Source: Loxodes magnus (Eukaryota; Ciliophora; Karyorelictea; Loxodida; Loxodidae). From it: a stretch of 64,000 nucleotides of DNA. Each line of letters starts with the position of its first letter. Within the stretch, counting starts at the first letter, position 1. The notes under the pieces were generated by a model, which saw only the letters and a program-made list of their open reading frames with translations, had not been told where the DNA came from and made no database searches. A program made the translations under genes and the position numbers. This document shows positions 10,201-23,811 of this stretch, one piece after another. The DNA is taken from the NCBI GenBank assembly GCA_946699065.1, contig CAMPDV010000861.1, forward strand, positions 62,001 to 126,000, written 5' to 3'.

Positions 10201-12607
10201 TTCGGGAAGTTCACAAGTATATTCACATTCATACTAGTAGTTTCATAGTAGATTCTTTGTAACTTCCTTAATATATATAATTAATTAGTGAGTGGTGTGA
10301 AATGTGTTTATTGGTGTTAATTATGATCAGAAAACATGTAATTGAAAGTGCGTAATTATCAAATGGGGAAGTTCAAAAGTATATTATTTTTGATATTAGT
10401 AGTTTCATAGTAGATTCTTTGTAACTTCGTTAATATATAATATTGATTAGTGAGTGGTGTGAAATGTGTTTATTGGTGTTAATTATGATCAGAAAACATG
10501 TAATTGAAAGTGCGTAATTATCAAATGGGGAAGTTCAGAAGTATATTATTTTTGATATTAGTAGTTTCATAGTAGATTCTATGTAACTTCCTTTCATTAT
10601 AATATTGATTAGTGAGTGGTGTGAAATGTGTTTATTGGTGTTAATTATGATCAGAAAACATGTAATTGAAAGTGCGTAATTATCAAATGGGGAAGTTCAG
10701 AAGTATATTATTTTTGATATTAGTAGTTTCAGAGTAGATTCTATGTAACTTCCTTTCATTATAATATTGATTAGTGAGTGGTGTGAAATGTGTTTATTGG
10801 TGTTAATTATGATGAGAAAACATGTAATTGAAAGTGAGTAATTATCAAATGGGGAAGTTCAGAAGTATATTATTTTTGATATTAGTAGTTTCATAGTAGA
10901 TTCTTTGTAACTTCCTTAATATATAATATTGATTAGTGAGTGGTGTGAAATGTGTTTATTGGTGTTTATTATGATCAGAAAACATGTAATTGAAAGTGCG
11001 TAATTATCAAATGGGGAAGTTCAGAAGTATATTATTTTTGATATTAGTAGTTTCATAGTAGATTCTTTGTAACTTCCTTAATGTATAATATTGATTAGTG
11101 AGTGGTGTGAAATGTGTTTATTGGTGTTAATTATGATCAGAAAACATGTAATTGAAAGTGCGTAATTATCAAATGGGGAAGTTCAAAAGTATATTATTTT
11201 TGATATTAGTAGTTTCATAGTAGATTCTTTGTAACTTCCTTAATATATAATATTGATTAGTGAGTGGTGTGAAATGTGTTTATTGGTGTTAATTATGATC
11301 AGAAAACATGTAATTGAAAGTGAGTAATTATCAAATGGGGAAGTTAATAAGTATGTTCACTTTGTTACTAGTAGTTTGATAGTAGATTCTTTGTAACTTC
11401 CTTTCAAGATCATATTGATTAGTGAGTGGTGTGAAATGTGTTTATTGGTGTTAATTATGATCAGAAAACATGTAATTGAAAGTGAGTAATTATTAATTGG
11501 GGAAGTTCACAAGTATATTCACTTTTATACTAGTAGTTTCATAGTAGATTCTTTGTAACTTCCTTAATGTATAATATTGATTTGTGAGTGGTGTGAAATG
11601 TGTTTATTGGTGTTAATTATGATCAGAAAACATGTAATTGAAAGTGAGTAATTATCAAATGGGGAAGTTCACAAGTATATTCACATTCATACTAGTAGTT
11701 TGATAGTAGATTCTATGTAACTTCCTTTCAAGATCATATTGATTATTGGTGTTAATTATGATCAGAAAACATGTAATTGAAAGTGAGTAATTATTAATTG
11801 GGGAAGTTCACAAGTATATTCACTTTTATACTAGTAGTTTCATAGTAGATTCTTTGTAACTTCCTTAATGTATAATATTGATTTGTGAGTGGTGTGAAAT
11901 GTGTTTATTGGTGTTAATTATGATCAGAAAACATGTAATTGAAAGTGAGTAATTATTAATTGGGGAAGTTCAGAAGTATATTCACATTCATACTAGTAGT
12001 TTGATAGTAGATTCTTTGTAACTTCCTTTCAAGATCATATTGATTAGTGAGTGGTGTGAAATGTGTTTATTGGTGTTAATTATGATGAGAAAACATGTAA
12101 TTGAAAGTGAGTAATTATTAATTGGGGAAGTTCACAAGTATATTATTTTTGATACTAGTAGTTTCATAGTAGATTCTTTGTAACTTCCTTAATGTATAAT
12201 ATTGATTAGTGAGTGGTGTGAAATGTGTTTATTGGTGTTAATTATGATCAGAAAACATGTAATTGAAAGTGAGTAATTATTAATTGGGGAAGTTCAGAAG
12301 TATGTTCACTTTTATACTAGTAGTTTCATAGTAGATTCTTTGTAACTTCCTTTCAGTATAATATTGATTAGTGAGTGGTGTGAAATGTGTTTATTGGTGT
12401 TAATTATGATCAGAAAACATGTAATTGAAAGTGAGTAATTATTAATTGGGGAAGTTCAGAAGTATATTCACTTTTATACTAGTAGTTTCATAGTAGATTC
12501 TTTGTAACTTCCTTTCAGTATAATATTGATTAGTGAGTGGTGTGAAATGTGTTTATCGGTGTTAATTATGATCAGAAAACATGTAATTGAAAGTGAGTAA
12601 TTATTAA
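10201..12607. repeat. 16-mer higher-order repeat, copy 2 (2407 bp, with a deletion)
   Basis: Direct tandem copy of 7609-10200, shorter by 185 bp because of the single deletion near 11744. Before the deletion the offset is 2592; after it, 2407 (TTTATCGGTG at about 10149 and 12556). The copy ends where ATTAATTGGGG replaces ATTAATTCGGG. Confidence 0.9.
11735..11760. repeat. Deletion junction of about 185 bp in the 16-mer
   Basis: The sequence reads TCATATTGATTATTGGTGTT, joining the start of one monomer core (ATTGATTA) directly to the middle of the core of the next (TTATTGGTGTT). The equivalent in copy 1, beginning near 9140, has one complete further monomer plus about 23 bp. The short overlap TTATTG/TTAGTG at the join suggests misaligned exchange between similar words. 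Confidence 0.85.
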
Positions 12608-15600
12608 TTGGGGAAGTTAATAAGTATATTATTTTTGATACTAGTAGTTTCATAGTAGATTCTTTGTAACTTCCTTAATATATATAATTAATTAGTGAGT
12701 GGTGTGAAATTTGTTTATTGGTGTTAATTATGATCAGAAAACATGTAATTGAAAGTGAGTAATTATTAATTGGGGAAGTTCAGAAGTATGTTCACTTTAG
12801 ATATTAGTAGTTTCAGAGTAGATTCTATGTAACTTCCTTTCATTATAATATTGATTAGTGAGTGGTGTGAAATTTGTTTATTGGTGTTAATTATGATGAG
12901 AAAACATGTAATTGAAAGTGAGTAATTATTAATTGGGGAAGTTCAGAAGTATATTCACTTTGATACTGTAGTCTGAAAGTAGATTCTTTGTAACTTCCTT
13001 AATGTATAATATTGATTAGTGAGTGGTGTGAAATGTGTTTATTGGTGTTAATTATGATCAGAAAACATGTAATTGAAAGTGAGTAATTATTAATTGGGGA
13101 AGTTCAGAAGTATGTTCACTTTAGATACTAGTAGTTTCATAGTAGATTCTTTGTAACTTCCTTAATATATAATATTGATTAGTGAGTGGTGTGAAATTTG
13201 TTTATTGGTGTTAATTATGATGAGAAAACATGTAATTGAAAGTGAGTAATTATTAATTGGGGAAGTTCGGATTTATATAATTTTTGATACTAGTAGTTTC
13301 ATAGTAGATTCTTTGTAACTTCCTTAATGTATAATATTGATTTGTGAGTGGTGTGAAATGTGTTTATTGGTTTTAATTATGATGAGAAAACATGTAATTG
13401 AAAGTGAGTAATTATCAAATGGGGAAGTTCACAAGTATATTCACTTTTATACTAGTAGTTTCATAGTAGATTCTTTGTAACTTCCTTAATGTATAATATT
13501 GATTTGTGAGTGGTGTGAAATGTGTTTATTGGTGTTAATTATGATGAGAAAACATGTAATTGAAAGTGAGTAATTATTAATTGGGGAAGTTCACAAGTAT
13601 ATTGTTTTTGATATTAGTAGTTTCATAGTAGATTCTTTGTAACTTCCTTAATGTATAATATTGATTTGTGAGTGGTGTGAAATGTGTTTATTGGTTTTAA
13701 TTATGATCAGAAAACATGTAATTGAAAGTGAGTAATTATCAATTGGGGAAGTTCAGAAGTATATTCACTTTGATACTGTAGTCTGAAAGTAGATTCTTTG
13801 TAACTTCCTTAATGTATAATATTGATTAGTGAGTGGTGTGAAATGTGTTTATTGGTGTTAATTATGATCAGAAAACATGTAATTGAAAGTGAGTAATTAT
13901 TAATTGGGGAAGTTCATGAGTATATTCACTTTTATACTAGTAGTTTCATAGTAGATTCTTTGTAACTTCCTTTCAGTATAATATTGATTAGTGAGTGGTG
14001 TGAAATGTGTTTATTGGTGTTAATTATGATCAGAAAACATGTAATTGAAAGTGAGTAATTATTAATTGGGGAAGTTCAGAAGTATATTCACTTTGATACT
14101 GTAGTCTGAAAGTAGATTCTTTGTAACTTCCTTAATGTATAATATTGATTAGTGAGTGGTGTGAAATGTGTTTATTGGTGTTAATTATGATCAGAAAACA
14201 TGTAATTGAAAGTGAGTAATTATTAATTGGGGAAGTTAATAAGTATATTATTTTTGATACTAGTAGTTTCATAGTAGATTCTTTGTAACTTCCTTAATAT
14301 ATATAATTAATTAGTGAGTGGTGTGAAATTTGTTTATTGGTGTTAATTATGATCAGAAAACATGTAATTGAAAGTGAGTAATTATTAATTGGGGAAGTTC
14401 AGAAGTATGTTCACTTTAGATACTAGTAGTTTCATAGTAGATTCTTTGTAACTTCCTTAATATATAATATTGATTAGTGAGTGGTGTGAAATGTGTTTAT
14501 TGGTGTTAATTATGATCAGAAAACATGTAATTGAAAGTGAGTAATTATTAATTGGGGAAGTTCGGATTTATATAATTTTTGATACTAGTAGTTTCATAGT
14601 AGATTCTTTGTAACTTCCTTAATGTATAATATTGATTTGTGAGTGGTGTGAAATGTGTTTATTGGTTTTAATTATGATGAGAAAACATGTAATTGAAAGT
14701 GAGTAATTATCAAATGGGGAAGTTCACAAGTATATTCACTTTTATACTAGTAGTTTCATAGTAGATTCTTTGTAACTTCCTTAATGTATAATATTGATTT
14801 GTGAGTGGTGTGAAATGTGTTTATTGGTGTTAATTATGATGAGAAAACATGTAATTGAAAGTGAGTAATTATTAATTGGGGAAGTTCACAAGTATATTGT
14901 TTTTGATATTAGTAGTTTCATAGTAGATTCTTTGTAACTTCCTTAATGTATAATATTGATTAGTGAGTGGTGTGAAATGTGTTTATTGGTGTTAATTATG
15001 ATGAGAAAACATGTAATTGAAAGTGAGTAATTATCAATTGGGGAAGTTCACAAGTATATTATTTTTGATACTAGTAGTTTCATAGTAGATTCTTTGTAAC
15101 TTCCTTAATGTATAATATTGATTTGTGAGTGGTGTGAAATGTGTTTATTGGTGTTAATTATGATCAGAAAACATGTAATTGAAAGTGCGTAATTATCAAA
15201 TGGGGAAGTTCAAAAGTATATTATTTTTGATATTAGTAGTTTCATATAGATTCTTTGTAACTTCCTTAATGTATAATATTGATTGGTGAGTGGTGTGAAA
15301 TGTGTTTATTGGTGTTAATTATGATGAGAAAACATGTAATTGAAAGTGAGTAATTATTAATTGGGGAAGTTCACAAGTATATTCACTTTTATACTAGTAG
15401 TTTCATAGTAGATTCTTTGTAACTTCCTTAATGTATAATATTGATTAGTGAGTGGTGTGAAATGTGTTTATTGGTGTTAATTATGATCAGAAAACATGTA
15501 ATTGAAAGTGAGTAATTATTAATAGGGGAAGTTAATAAGTATATTCACTTTGATACTAGTAGTTTGAAAGTAGATTCTTTGTAACTTCCTTAATATATAA

Positions 15601-16719
15601 TATTGATAAGTGAGTGGTGTGAAATGTGTTTATTGGTGTTAATTATGATCAGAAAACATGTAATTGAAAGTGAGTAATTATCAAATGGGGAAGTTCACAA
15701 GTATATTCACTTTTATACTAGTAGTTTCATAGTAGATTCTTTGTAACTTCCTTAATGTATAATATTGATTAGTGAGTGGTGTGAAATGTGTTTATTAGTG
15801 TTAATTATGATCAGAAAACATGTAATTGAAAGTGAGTAATTATCAAATGGGGAAGTTCACAAGTATATTCACTTTTATACTAGTAGTTTTAGAGTAGATT
15901 CTTTGTAACTTCCTTAATGTATAATATTGATTAGTGAGTGGTGTGAAATGTGTTTATTGGTGTTAATTATGATCAGAAAACATGTAATTGAAAGTGAGTA
16001 ATTATTAATTGGGGAAGTTCAAAAGTATATTATTTTTGATATTAGTAGTTTGAAAGTAGATTCTTTGTAACTTCCTTTCAGTATAATATTGATTAGTGAG
16101 TGGTGTGAAATGTGTTTATTGGTGTTAATTATGATCAGAAAACATGTAATTGAAAGTGAGTAATTATTAATTGGGGAAGTTCAGAAGTATGTTCACTTTG
16201 ATACTAGTAGTTTCATAGTAGATTCTTTGTAACTTCCTTTCAGTATAATATTGATAAGTGAGTGGTGTGAAATGTGTTTATTGGTGTTAATTATGATCAG
16301 AAAACATGTAATTGAAAGTGCGTAATTATCAAATGGGGAAGTTCAAAAGTATATTATTTATATATTAGTAGTTTCATAGTAGATTCTTTGTAACTTCCTT
16401 AATGTATAATATTGATTGGTGAGTGGTGTGAAATGTGTTTATTGGTGTTAATTATGATCAGAAAACATGTAATTGAAAGTGAGTAATTATCAAATGGGGA
16501 AGTTCACAAGTATATTCACTTTTGATACTAGTAGTTTCATAGTAGATTCTTTGTAACTTCCTTAATGTATAATATTGATTAGTGAGTGGTGTGAAATGTG
16601 TTTATTGGTGTTAATTATGATCAGAAAACATGTAATTGAAAGTGAGTAATTATTAATTGGGGAAGTTCAGAAGTATGTTCACTTTGTTACTAGTAGTTTC
16701 ATAGTAGATTCTTTGTAAC
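12608..16719. repeat. Mosaic monomers with a partly repeated TTCGGATTTATAT block
   Basis: About 25 monomers. Two partial repeats are visible. The block beginning with TTCGGATTTATAT at 13266 recurs at 14571 (offset about 1305), followed each time by a TTTGTGAG/TTGGTTTTAATT monomer and a monomer with TATATTGTTTTTGATATTAG (about 13600 and 14895). A GTTAATAAG monomer followed by an AATATATATAATTAAT linker recurs at 12616 and 14235 (offset 1619). The same opening block begins each 23-mer at 52.8-64 kb. The stretch 15.2-16.7 kb is a mixture with TTGGTGAG and TTCATATAGATTC monomers. No gene is seen. Confidence 0.75.
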
Positions 16720-18502
16720 TTCCTTAATGTATAATATTGATTTGTGAGTGGTGTGAAATGTGTTTATTGGTGTTAATTATGATGAGAAAACATGTAATTG
16801 AAAGTGAGTAATTATTAAATGGGGAAGTTAATAAGTATATTATTTTTGTTACTAGTAGTTTCATAGTAGATTCTTTGTAACTTCCTTTCAGTATAATATT
16901 GATTAGTGAGTGGTGTGAAATGTGTTTATTGGTGTTAATTATGATCAGAAAACATGTAATTGAAAGTGAGTATTTATTAAATGGGGAAGTTCAAAAGTAT
17001 ATTATTTTTGATATTAGTAGTTTCATAGTAGATTCTTTGTAACTTCCTTAATGTATAATATTGATTAGTGAGTGGTGTGAAATGTGTTTATTGGTGTTAA
17101 TTATGATCAGAAAACATGTAATTGAAAGTGAGTAATTATTAATTGGGGAAGTTCAAAAGTATATTATTTTTGATATTAGTAGTTTGAAAGTAGATTCTTT
17201 GTAACTTCCTTTCAGTATAATATTGATAAGTGAGTGGTGTGAAATGTGTTTATTGGTGTTAATTATGATCAGAAAACATGTAATTGAAAGTGAGTAATTA
17301 TTAATTGGGGAAGTTCATGAGTATATTCACTTTGATACTAGTAGTTTGAAAGTAGATTCTTTGTAACTTCCTTTCAGTATAATATTGATTAGTGAGTGGT
17401 GTGAAATGTGTTTATTGGTGTTAATTATGATCAGAAAACATGTAATTGAAAGTGAGTAATTATCAAATGGGGAAGTTCACAAGTATATTCACTTTTATAC
17501 TAGTAGTTTCATAGTAGATTCTTTGTAACTTCCTTAATGTATAATATTGATTTGTGAGTGGTGTGAAATGTGTTTATTGGTGTTAATTATGATCAGAAAA
17601 CATGTAATTGAAAGTGAGTAATTATTAAATGGGGAAGTTAATAAGTATATTATTTTTGTTACTAGTAGTTTCATAGTAGATTCTTTGTAACTTCCTTTCA
17701 GTATAATATTGATTAGTGAGTGGTGTGAAATGTGTTTATTGGTGTTAATTATGATCAGAAAACATGTAATTGAAAGTGAGTATTTATTAAATGGGGAAGT
17801 TAATAAGTATATTATTTTTGATACTAGTAGTTTCATAGTAGATTCTTTGTAACTTCCTTAATGTATAATATTGATTTGTGAGTGGTGTGAAATGTGTTTA
17901 TTGGTGTTAATTATGATCAGAAAACATGTAATTGAAAGTGAGTAATTATCAAATGGGGAAGTTCACAAGTATATTCACTTTTATACTAGTAGTTTCATAG
18001 TAGATTCTTTGTAACTTCCTTAATGTATAATATTGATTTGTGAGTGGTGTGAAATGTGTTTATTGGTGTTAATTATGATCAGAAAACATGTAATTGAAAG
18101 TGAGTAATTATTAATTGGGGAAGTTCATGAGTATATTCACTTTTATACTAGTAGTCTGAAAGTAGATTCTTTGTAACTTCCTTTCAGTATAATATTGATT
18201 TGTGAGTGGTGTGAAATGTGTTTATTGGTGTTAATTATGATCAGAAAACATGTAATTGAAAGTGAGTAATTATCAAATGGGGAAGTTCACAAGTATATTC
18301 ACTTTTATACTAGTAGTTTCATAGTAGATTCTTTGTAACTTCCTTAATATATATAATTAATTAGTGAGTGGTGTGAAATGTGTTTATTGGTGTTAATTAT
18401 GATCAGAAAACATGTAATTGAAAGTGAGTAATTATTAATTGGGGAAGTTCATAAGTATATTCACTTTTGATACTAGTAGTTTCATAGTAGATTCTTTGTA
18501 AC
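16720..18502. repeat. 11-mer higher-order repeat, copy 1 (1783 bp)
   Basis: Eleven monomers whose variant order is repeated in 18503-20285. The order includes a GAGTATTTATTAAATGG monomer, a TTCAAAAG with TTTGAAAG monomer, an AAGTGAGTGG monomer with TTCATGAG, and the uncommon TAGTCTGAAAG at 18151 (second copy 19935). The two copies differ at several sites (for example TTTGTGAG versus TTAGTGAG, GTTAATAAG versus TTCATAAG), more than the other tandem HORs, so this duplication looks older or more converted. Confidence 0.75.
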
Positions 18503-20285
18503 TTCCTTAATGTATAATATTGATTAGTGAGTGGTGTGAAATGTGTTTATTGGTGTTAATTATGATGAGAAAACATGTAATTGAAAGTGAGTAATTATTA
18601 ATTGGGGAAGTTCATAAGTATATTATTTTTGTTACTAGTAGTTTCATAGTAGATTCTTTGTAACTTCCTTTCAGTATAATATTGATTAGTGAGTGGTGTG
18701 AAATGTGTTTATTGGTGTTAATTATGATCAGAAAACATGTAATTGAAAGTGAGTAATTTATTAAATGGGGAAGTTCAAAAGTATATTATTTTTGATATTA
18801 GTAGTTTCATAGTAGATTCTTTGTAACTTCCTTAATGTATAATATTGATTAGTGAGTGGTGTGAAATGTGTTTATTGGTGTTAATTATGATCAGAAAACA
18901 TGTAATTGAAAGTGAGTAATTATTAATTGGGGAAGTTCAAAAGTATATTATTTTTGATACTAGTAGTTTGAAAGTAGATTCTTTGTAACTTCCTTTCAGT
19001 ATAATATTGATAAGTGAGTGGTGTGAAATGTGTTTATTGGTGTTAATTATGATCAGAAAACATGTAATTGAAAGTGAGTAATTATTAATTGGGGAAGTTC
19101 ATGAGTATATTCACTTTGATACTAGTAGTTTGAAAGTAGATTCTTTGTAACTTCCTTTCAGTATAATATTGATTAGTGAGTGGTGTGAAATGTGTTTATT
19201 GGTGTTAATTATGATCAGAAAACATGTAATTGAAAGTGAGTAATTATCAAATGGGGAAGTTCACAAGTATATTCACTTTGATACTAGTAGTTTCATAGTA
19301 GATTCTTTGTAACTTCCTTAATGTATAATATTGATTAGTGAGTGGTGTGAAATGTGTTTATTGGTGTTAATTATGATCAGAAAACATGTAATTGAAAGTG
19401 AGTAATTATTAAATGGGGAAGTTAATAAGTATATTATTTTTGATACTAGTAGTTTCATAGTAGATTCTTTGTAACTTCCTTTCAGTATAATATTGATTAG
19501 TGAGTGGTGTGAAATGTGTTTATTGGTGTTAATTATGATCAGAAAACATGTAATTGAAAGTGAGTAATTATTAAATGGGGAAGTTCATAAGTATATTATT
19601 TTTGATACTAGTAGTTTCATAGTAGATTCTTTGTAACTTCCTTAATGTATAATATTGATTAGTGAGTGGTGTGAAATGTGTTTATTGGTGTTAATTATGA
19701 TCAGAAAACATGTAATTGAAAGTGAGTAATTATCAAATGGGGAAGTTCACAAGTATATTCACTTTTATACTAGTAGTTTCATAGTAGATTCTTTGTAACT
19801 TCCTTAATGTATAATATTGATTTGTGAGTGGTGTGAAATGTGTTTATTGGTGTTAATTATGATCAGAAAACATGTAATTGAAAGTGAGTAATTATTAATT
19901 GGGGAAGTTCATGAGTATATTCACTTTTATACTAGTAGTCTGAAAGTAGATTCTTTGTAACTTCCTTTCAGTATAATATTGATTTGTGAGTGGTGTGAAA
20001 TGTGTTTATTGGTGTTAATTATGATCAGAAAACATGTAATTGAAAGTGAGTAATTATCAAATGGGGAAGTTCACAAGTATATTCACTTTTATACTAGTAG
20101 TTTCATAGTAGATTCTTTGTAACTTCCTTAGTATATATATTTAATTAGTGAGTGGTGTGAAATGTGTTTATTGGTGTTAATTATGATCAGAAAACATGTA
20201 ATTGAAAGTGAGTAATTATTAATTGGGGAAGTTCAATAAGTATATTCACTTTTATACTAGTAGTTTCATAGTAGATTCTTTGTAA
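18503..20285. repeat. 11-mer higher-order repeat, copy 2 (1783 bp)
   Basis: Diverged direct repeat of 16720-18502. It holds the insertion variant GAGTAATTTATTAAATGG near 18757 and the odd linker TTAGTATATATATTTAAT near 20128, where copy 1 has AATATATATAATTAAT. The offset between copies stays at 1783-1784. Confidence 0.75.
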
Positions 20286-23200
20286 CTTCCTTAATGTATA
20301 ATATTGATTTGTGAGTGGTGTGAAATGTGTTTATTGGTGTTAATTATGATCAGAAAACATGTAATTGAAAGTGAGTAATTATTAAATGGGGAAGTTAATA
20401 AGTATATTACTTTTATACTAGTAGTTTCATAGTAGATTCTTTGTAACTTCCTTTCAGTATAATATTGATTAGTGAGTGGTGTGAAATGTGTTTATTGGTG
20501 TTAATTATGATCAGAAAACATGTAATTGAAAGTGAGTAATTATTAATTGGGGAAGTTAATAAGTATATTCACTTTTATACTAGTAGTTTCATAGTAGATT
20601 CTTTGTAACTTCCTTAATGTATAATATTGATTAGTGAGTGGTGTGAAATGTGTTTATTGGTGTTAATTATGATCAGAAAACATGTAATTGAAAGTGAGTA
20701 ATTATTAATTGGGGAAGTTAATAAGTATATTCACTTTGATACTAGTAGTTTCATAGTAGATTCTTTGTAACTTCCTTAATATATATAATTAATTAGTGAG
20801 TGGTGTGAAATGTGTTTATTGGTGTTAATTATGATCAGAAAACATGTAATTGAAAGTGAGTAATTATTAATTGGGGAAGTTAATAAGTATATTCACTTTT
20901 ATACTAGTAGTTTCATAGTAGATTCTTTGTAACTTCCTTAATGTATAATATTGATTAGTGAGTGGTGTGAAATGTGTTTATTGGTGTTAATTATGATGAG
21001 AAAACATGTAATTGAAAGTGAGTAATTATTAATTGGGGAAGTTAATAAGTATATTATTTTTGATACTAGTAGTTTCATAGTAGATTCTTTGTAACTTCCT
21101 TTCAGTATAATATTGATTAGTGAGTGGTGTGAAATGTGTTTATTGGTGTTAATTATGATCAGAAAACATGTAATTGAAAGTGAGTAATTATTAATTGGGG
21201 AAGTTCATAAGTATATTATTTTTGATACTAGTAGTTTCATAGTAGATTCTTTGTAACTTCCTTAATGTATAATATTGATTAGTGAGTGGTGTGAAATGTG
21301 TTTATTGGTGTTAATTATGATCAGAAAACATGTAATTGAAAGTGAGTAATTATTAATTGGGGAAGTTCAAAAGTATATTATTTTTGATATTAGTAGTTTG
21401 AAAGTAGATTCTTTGTAACTTCCTTTCAGTATAATATTGATTAGTGAGTGGTGTGAAATGTGTTTATTGGTGTTAATTATGATCAGAAAACATGTAATTG
21501 AAAGTGAGTAATTATTAATTGGGGAAGTTAATAAGTATATTCACTTTGATACTAGTAGTTTGAAAGTAGATTCTTTGTAACTTCCTTTCAGTATAATATT
21601 GATTAGTGAGTGGTGTGAAATGTGTTTATTGGTGTTAATTATGATCAGAAAACATGTAATTGAAAGTGAGTAATTATCAAATGGGGAAGTTCACAAGTAT
21701 ATTCACTTTTATACTAGTAGTTTCATAGTAGATTCTTTGTAACTTCCTTTCAGTATAATATTGATTAGTGAGTGGTGTGAAATGTGTTTATTGGTGTTAA
21801 TTATGATCAGAAAACATGTAATTGAAAGTGAGTAATTATTAATTGGGGAAGTTCATAAGTATATTCATTTTTGATACTAGTAGTTTCATAGTAGATTCTT
21901 TGTAACTTCCTTTCAGTATAATATTGATTAGTGAGTGGTGTGAAATGTGTTTATTGGTGTTAATTATGATCAGAAAACATGTAATTGAAAGTGAGTAATT
22001 ATTAAATGGGGAAGTTCATAAGTATATTCACTTTGATACTAGTAGTTTCATAGTAGATTCTTTGTAACTTCCTTTCAGTATAATATTGATTAGTGAGTGG
22101 TGTGAAATGTGTTTATTGGTGTTAATTATGATCAGAAAACATGTAATTGAAAGTGAGTAATTATCAAATGGGGAAGTTCACAAGTATATTCACTTTTATA
22201 CTAGTAGTTTCATAGTAGATTCTTTGTAACTTCCTTAATGTATAATATTGATTAGTGAGTGGTGTGAAATGTGTTTATTGGTGTTAATTATGATCAGAAA
22301 ACATGTAATTGAAAGTGAGTAATTATTAAATGGTGAAGTTCAAAAGTATATTATTTTTGATACTAGTAGTTTCATATAGATTCTATGTAACTTCCTTAAT
22401 GTATAATATTGATTAGTGAGTGGTGTGAAATGTGTTTATTAGTGTTAATTATGATCAGAAAACATGTAATTGAAAGTGAGTAATTATCAAATGGGGAAGT
22501 TCACAAGTATATTCACTTTTATACTAGTAGTTTCATAGTAGATTCTTTGTAACTTCCTTAATGTATAATATTGATTAGTGAGTGGTGTGAAATGTGTTTA
22601 TTGGTGTTAATTATGATCAGAAAACATGTAATTGAAAGTGAGTAATTATTAATTGGGGAAGTTCACAAGTATATTATTTTTGATACTAGTAGTTTCATAG
22701 TAGATTCTTTGTAACTTCCTTAATGTATAATATTGATTAGTGAGTGGTGTGAAATGTGTTTATTGGTGTTAATTATGATGAGAAAACATGTAATTGAAAG
22801 TGAGTAATTATTAATTGGGGAAGTTCAGAAGTATGTTCACTTTGTTACTAGTAGTTTCATAGTAGATTCTTTGTAACTTCCTTTCAGTATAATATTGATT
22901 AGTGAGTGGTGTGAAATGTGTTTATTGGTGTTAATTATGATCAGAAAACATGTAATTGAAAGTGAGTAATTATTAATTGGGGAAGTTAATAAGTATATTC
23001 ACTTTGTTACTAGTAGTTTCATAGTAGATTCTTTGTAACTTCCTTTCAGTATAATATTGATTTGTGAGTGGTGTGAAATGTGTTTATTGGTGTTAATTAT
23101 GATCAGAAAACATGTAATTGAAAGTGAGTAATTATTAATTGGGGAAGTTCATGAGTATATTCACTTTTATACTAGTAGTTTCATAGTAGATTCTTTGTAA

Positions 23201-23500
23201 CTTCCTTAATGTATAATATTGATTTGTGAGTGGTGTGAAATGTGTTTATTGGTGTTAATTATGATCAGAAAACATGTAATTGAAAGTGAGTAATTATCAA
23301 ATGGGGAAGTTCACAAGTATATTCACTTTTATACTAGTAGTTTCATAGTAGATTCTTTGTAACTTCCTTAATGTATAATATTGATTTGTGAGTGGTGTGA
23401 AATGTGTTTATTGGTGTTAATTATGATGAGAAAACATGTAATTGAAAGTGAGTAATTATTAATTGGGGAAGTTAATAAGTATATTCACTTTGATACTAGT
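20286..23500. repeat. Monomers related to the 11-mer, without clean period
   Basis: About 20 monomers. From about 20.9 kb the order (TGATGA with GTTAATAAG; TTCATAAG; TTCAAAAG with TTTGAAAG; GTTAATAAG with TTTGAAAG; TCAAATGG with TTCACAAG) resembles the start of the 11-mer unit, so part of this is probably a third, scrambled copy. The right half (22.2-23.5 kb) does not show a clear period. The linker TTTCAGTATAAT is frequent here. No gene is seen. Confidence 0.65.
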
Positions 23501-23811
23501 AGTTTAGTAGATTCTTTGTAACTTCCTTTGATTGATTAGTGAGTGGTGTGAAATGTGTTTATTGGTGTTAATTATGATCAGAAAACATGTAATTGAAAGT
23601 GAGTAATTATCAAATGGGGAAAATAAGGATACTAGTAGTTTCATAGTAGATTCTTTGTAACAGTATAATATTGATTAGTGAGTGGTGTGAAATGTGTTTA
23701 TTGGTGTTAATTATGATCAGAAAACATGTAATTGAAAGTGAGTAATTATCAAATGGGGAAGTTCAGAAGTATATTTTTATACTAGTAGTTTCATAGTAGA
23801 TTCTTTGTAAC
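23501..23811. repeat. Scar: two shortened monomers with several small deletions
   Basis: The register breaks in five places within 300 bp: AGTTTAGTAGATTC (lost bases near 23502), CCTTTGATTGATTAG (shortened linker near 23527), GGGGAAAATAAGGATACTAG (most of the left arm and loop lost near 23617), TTTGTAACAGTATAAT (TTCCTTTC lost near 23660) and AGTATATTTTTATACTAG (near 23770). The conserved core is intact in both monomers. The scar lies exactly at the left edge of the 32-mer repeat beginning at 23812. Confidence 0.8.

Noticed and set aside
17534..17836. Open reading frame of 100 codons on the minus strand
   Set aside because: It spans about two monomers and its product repeats itself with a 54-residue period, which is simply the 162-bp unit (3 x 54) kept in frame. 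Neighbouring monomers break the frame with stops, there is no codon-usage or domain signal, and the same DNA is clearly satellite. I treat it as a chance frame.
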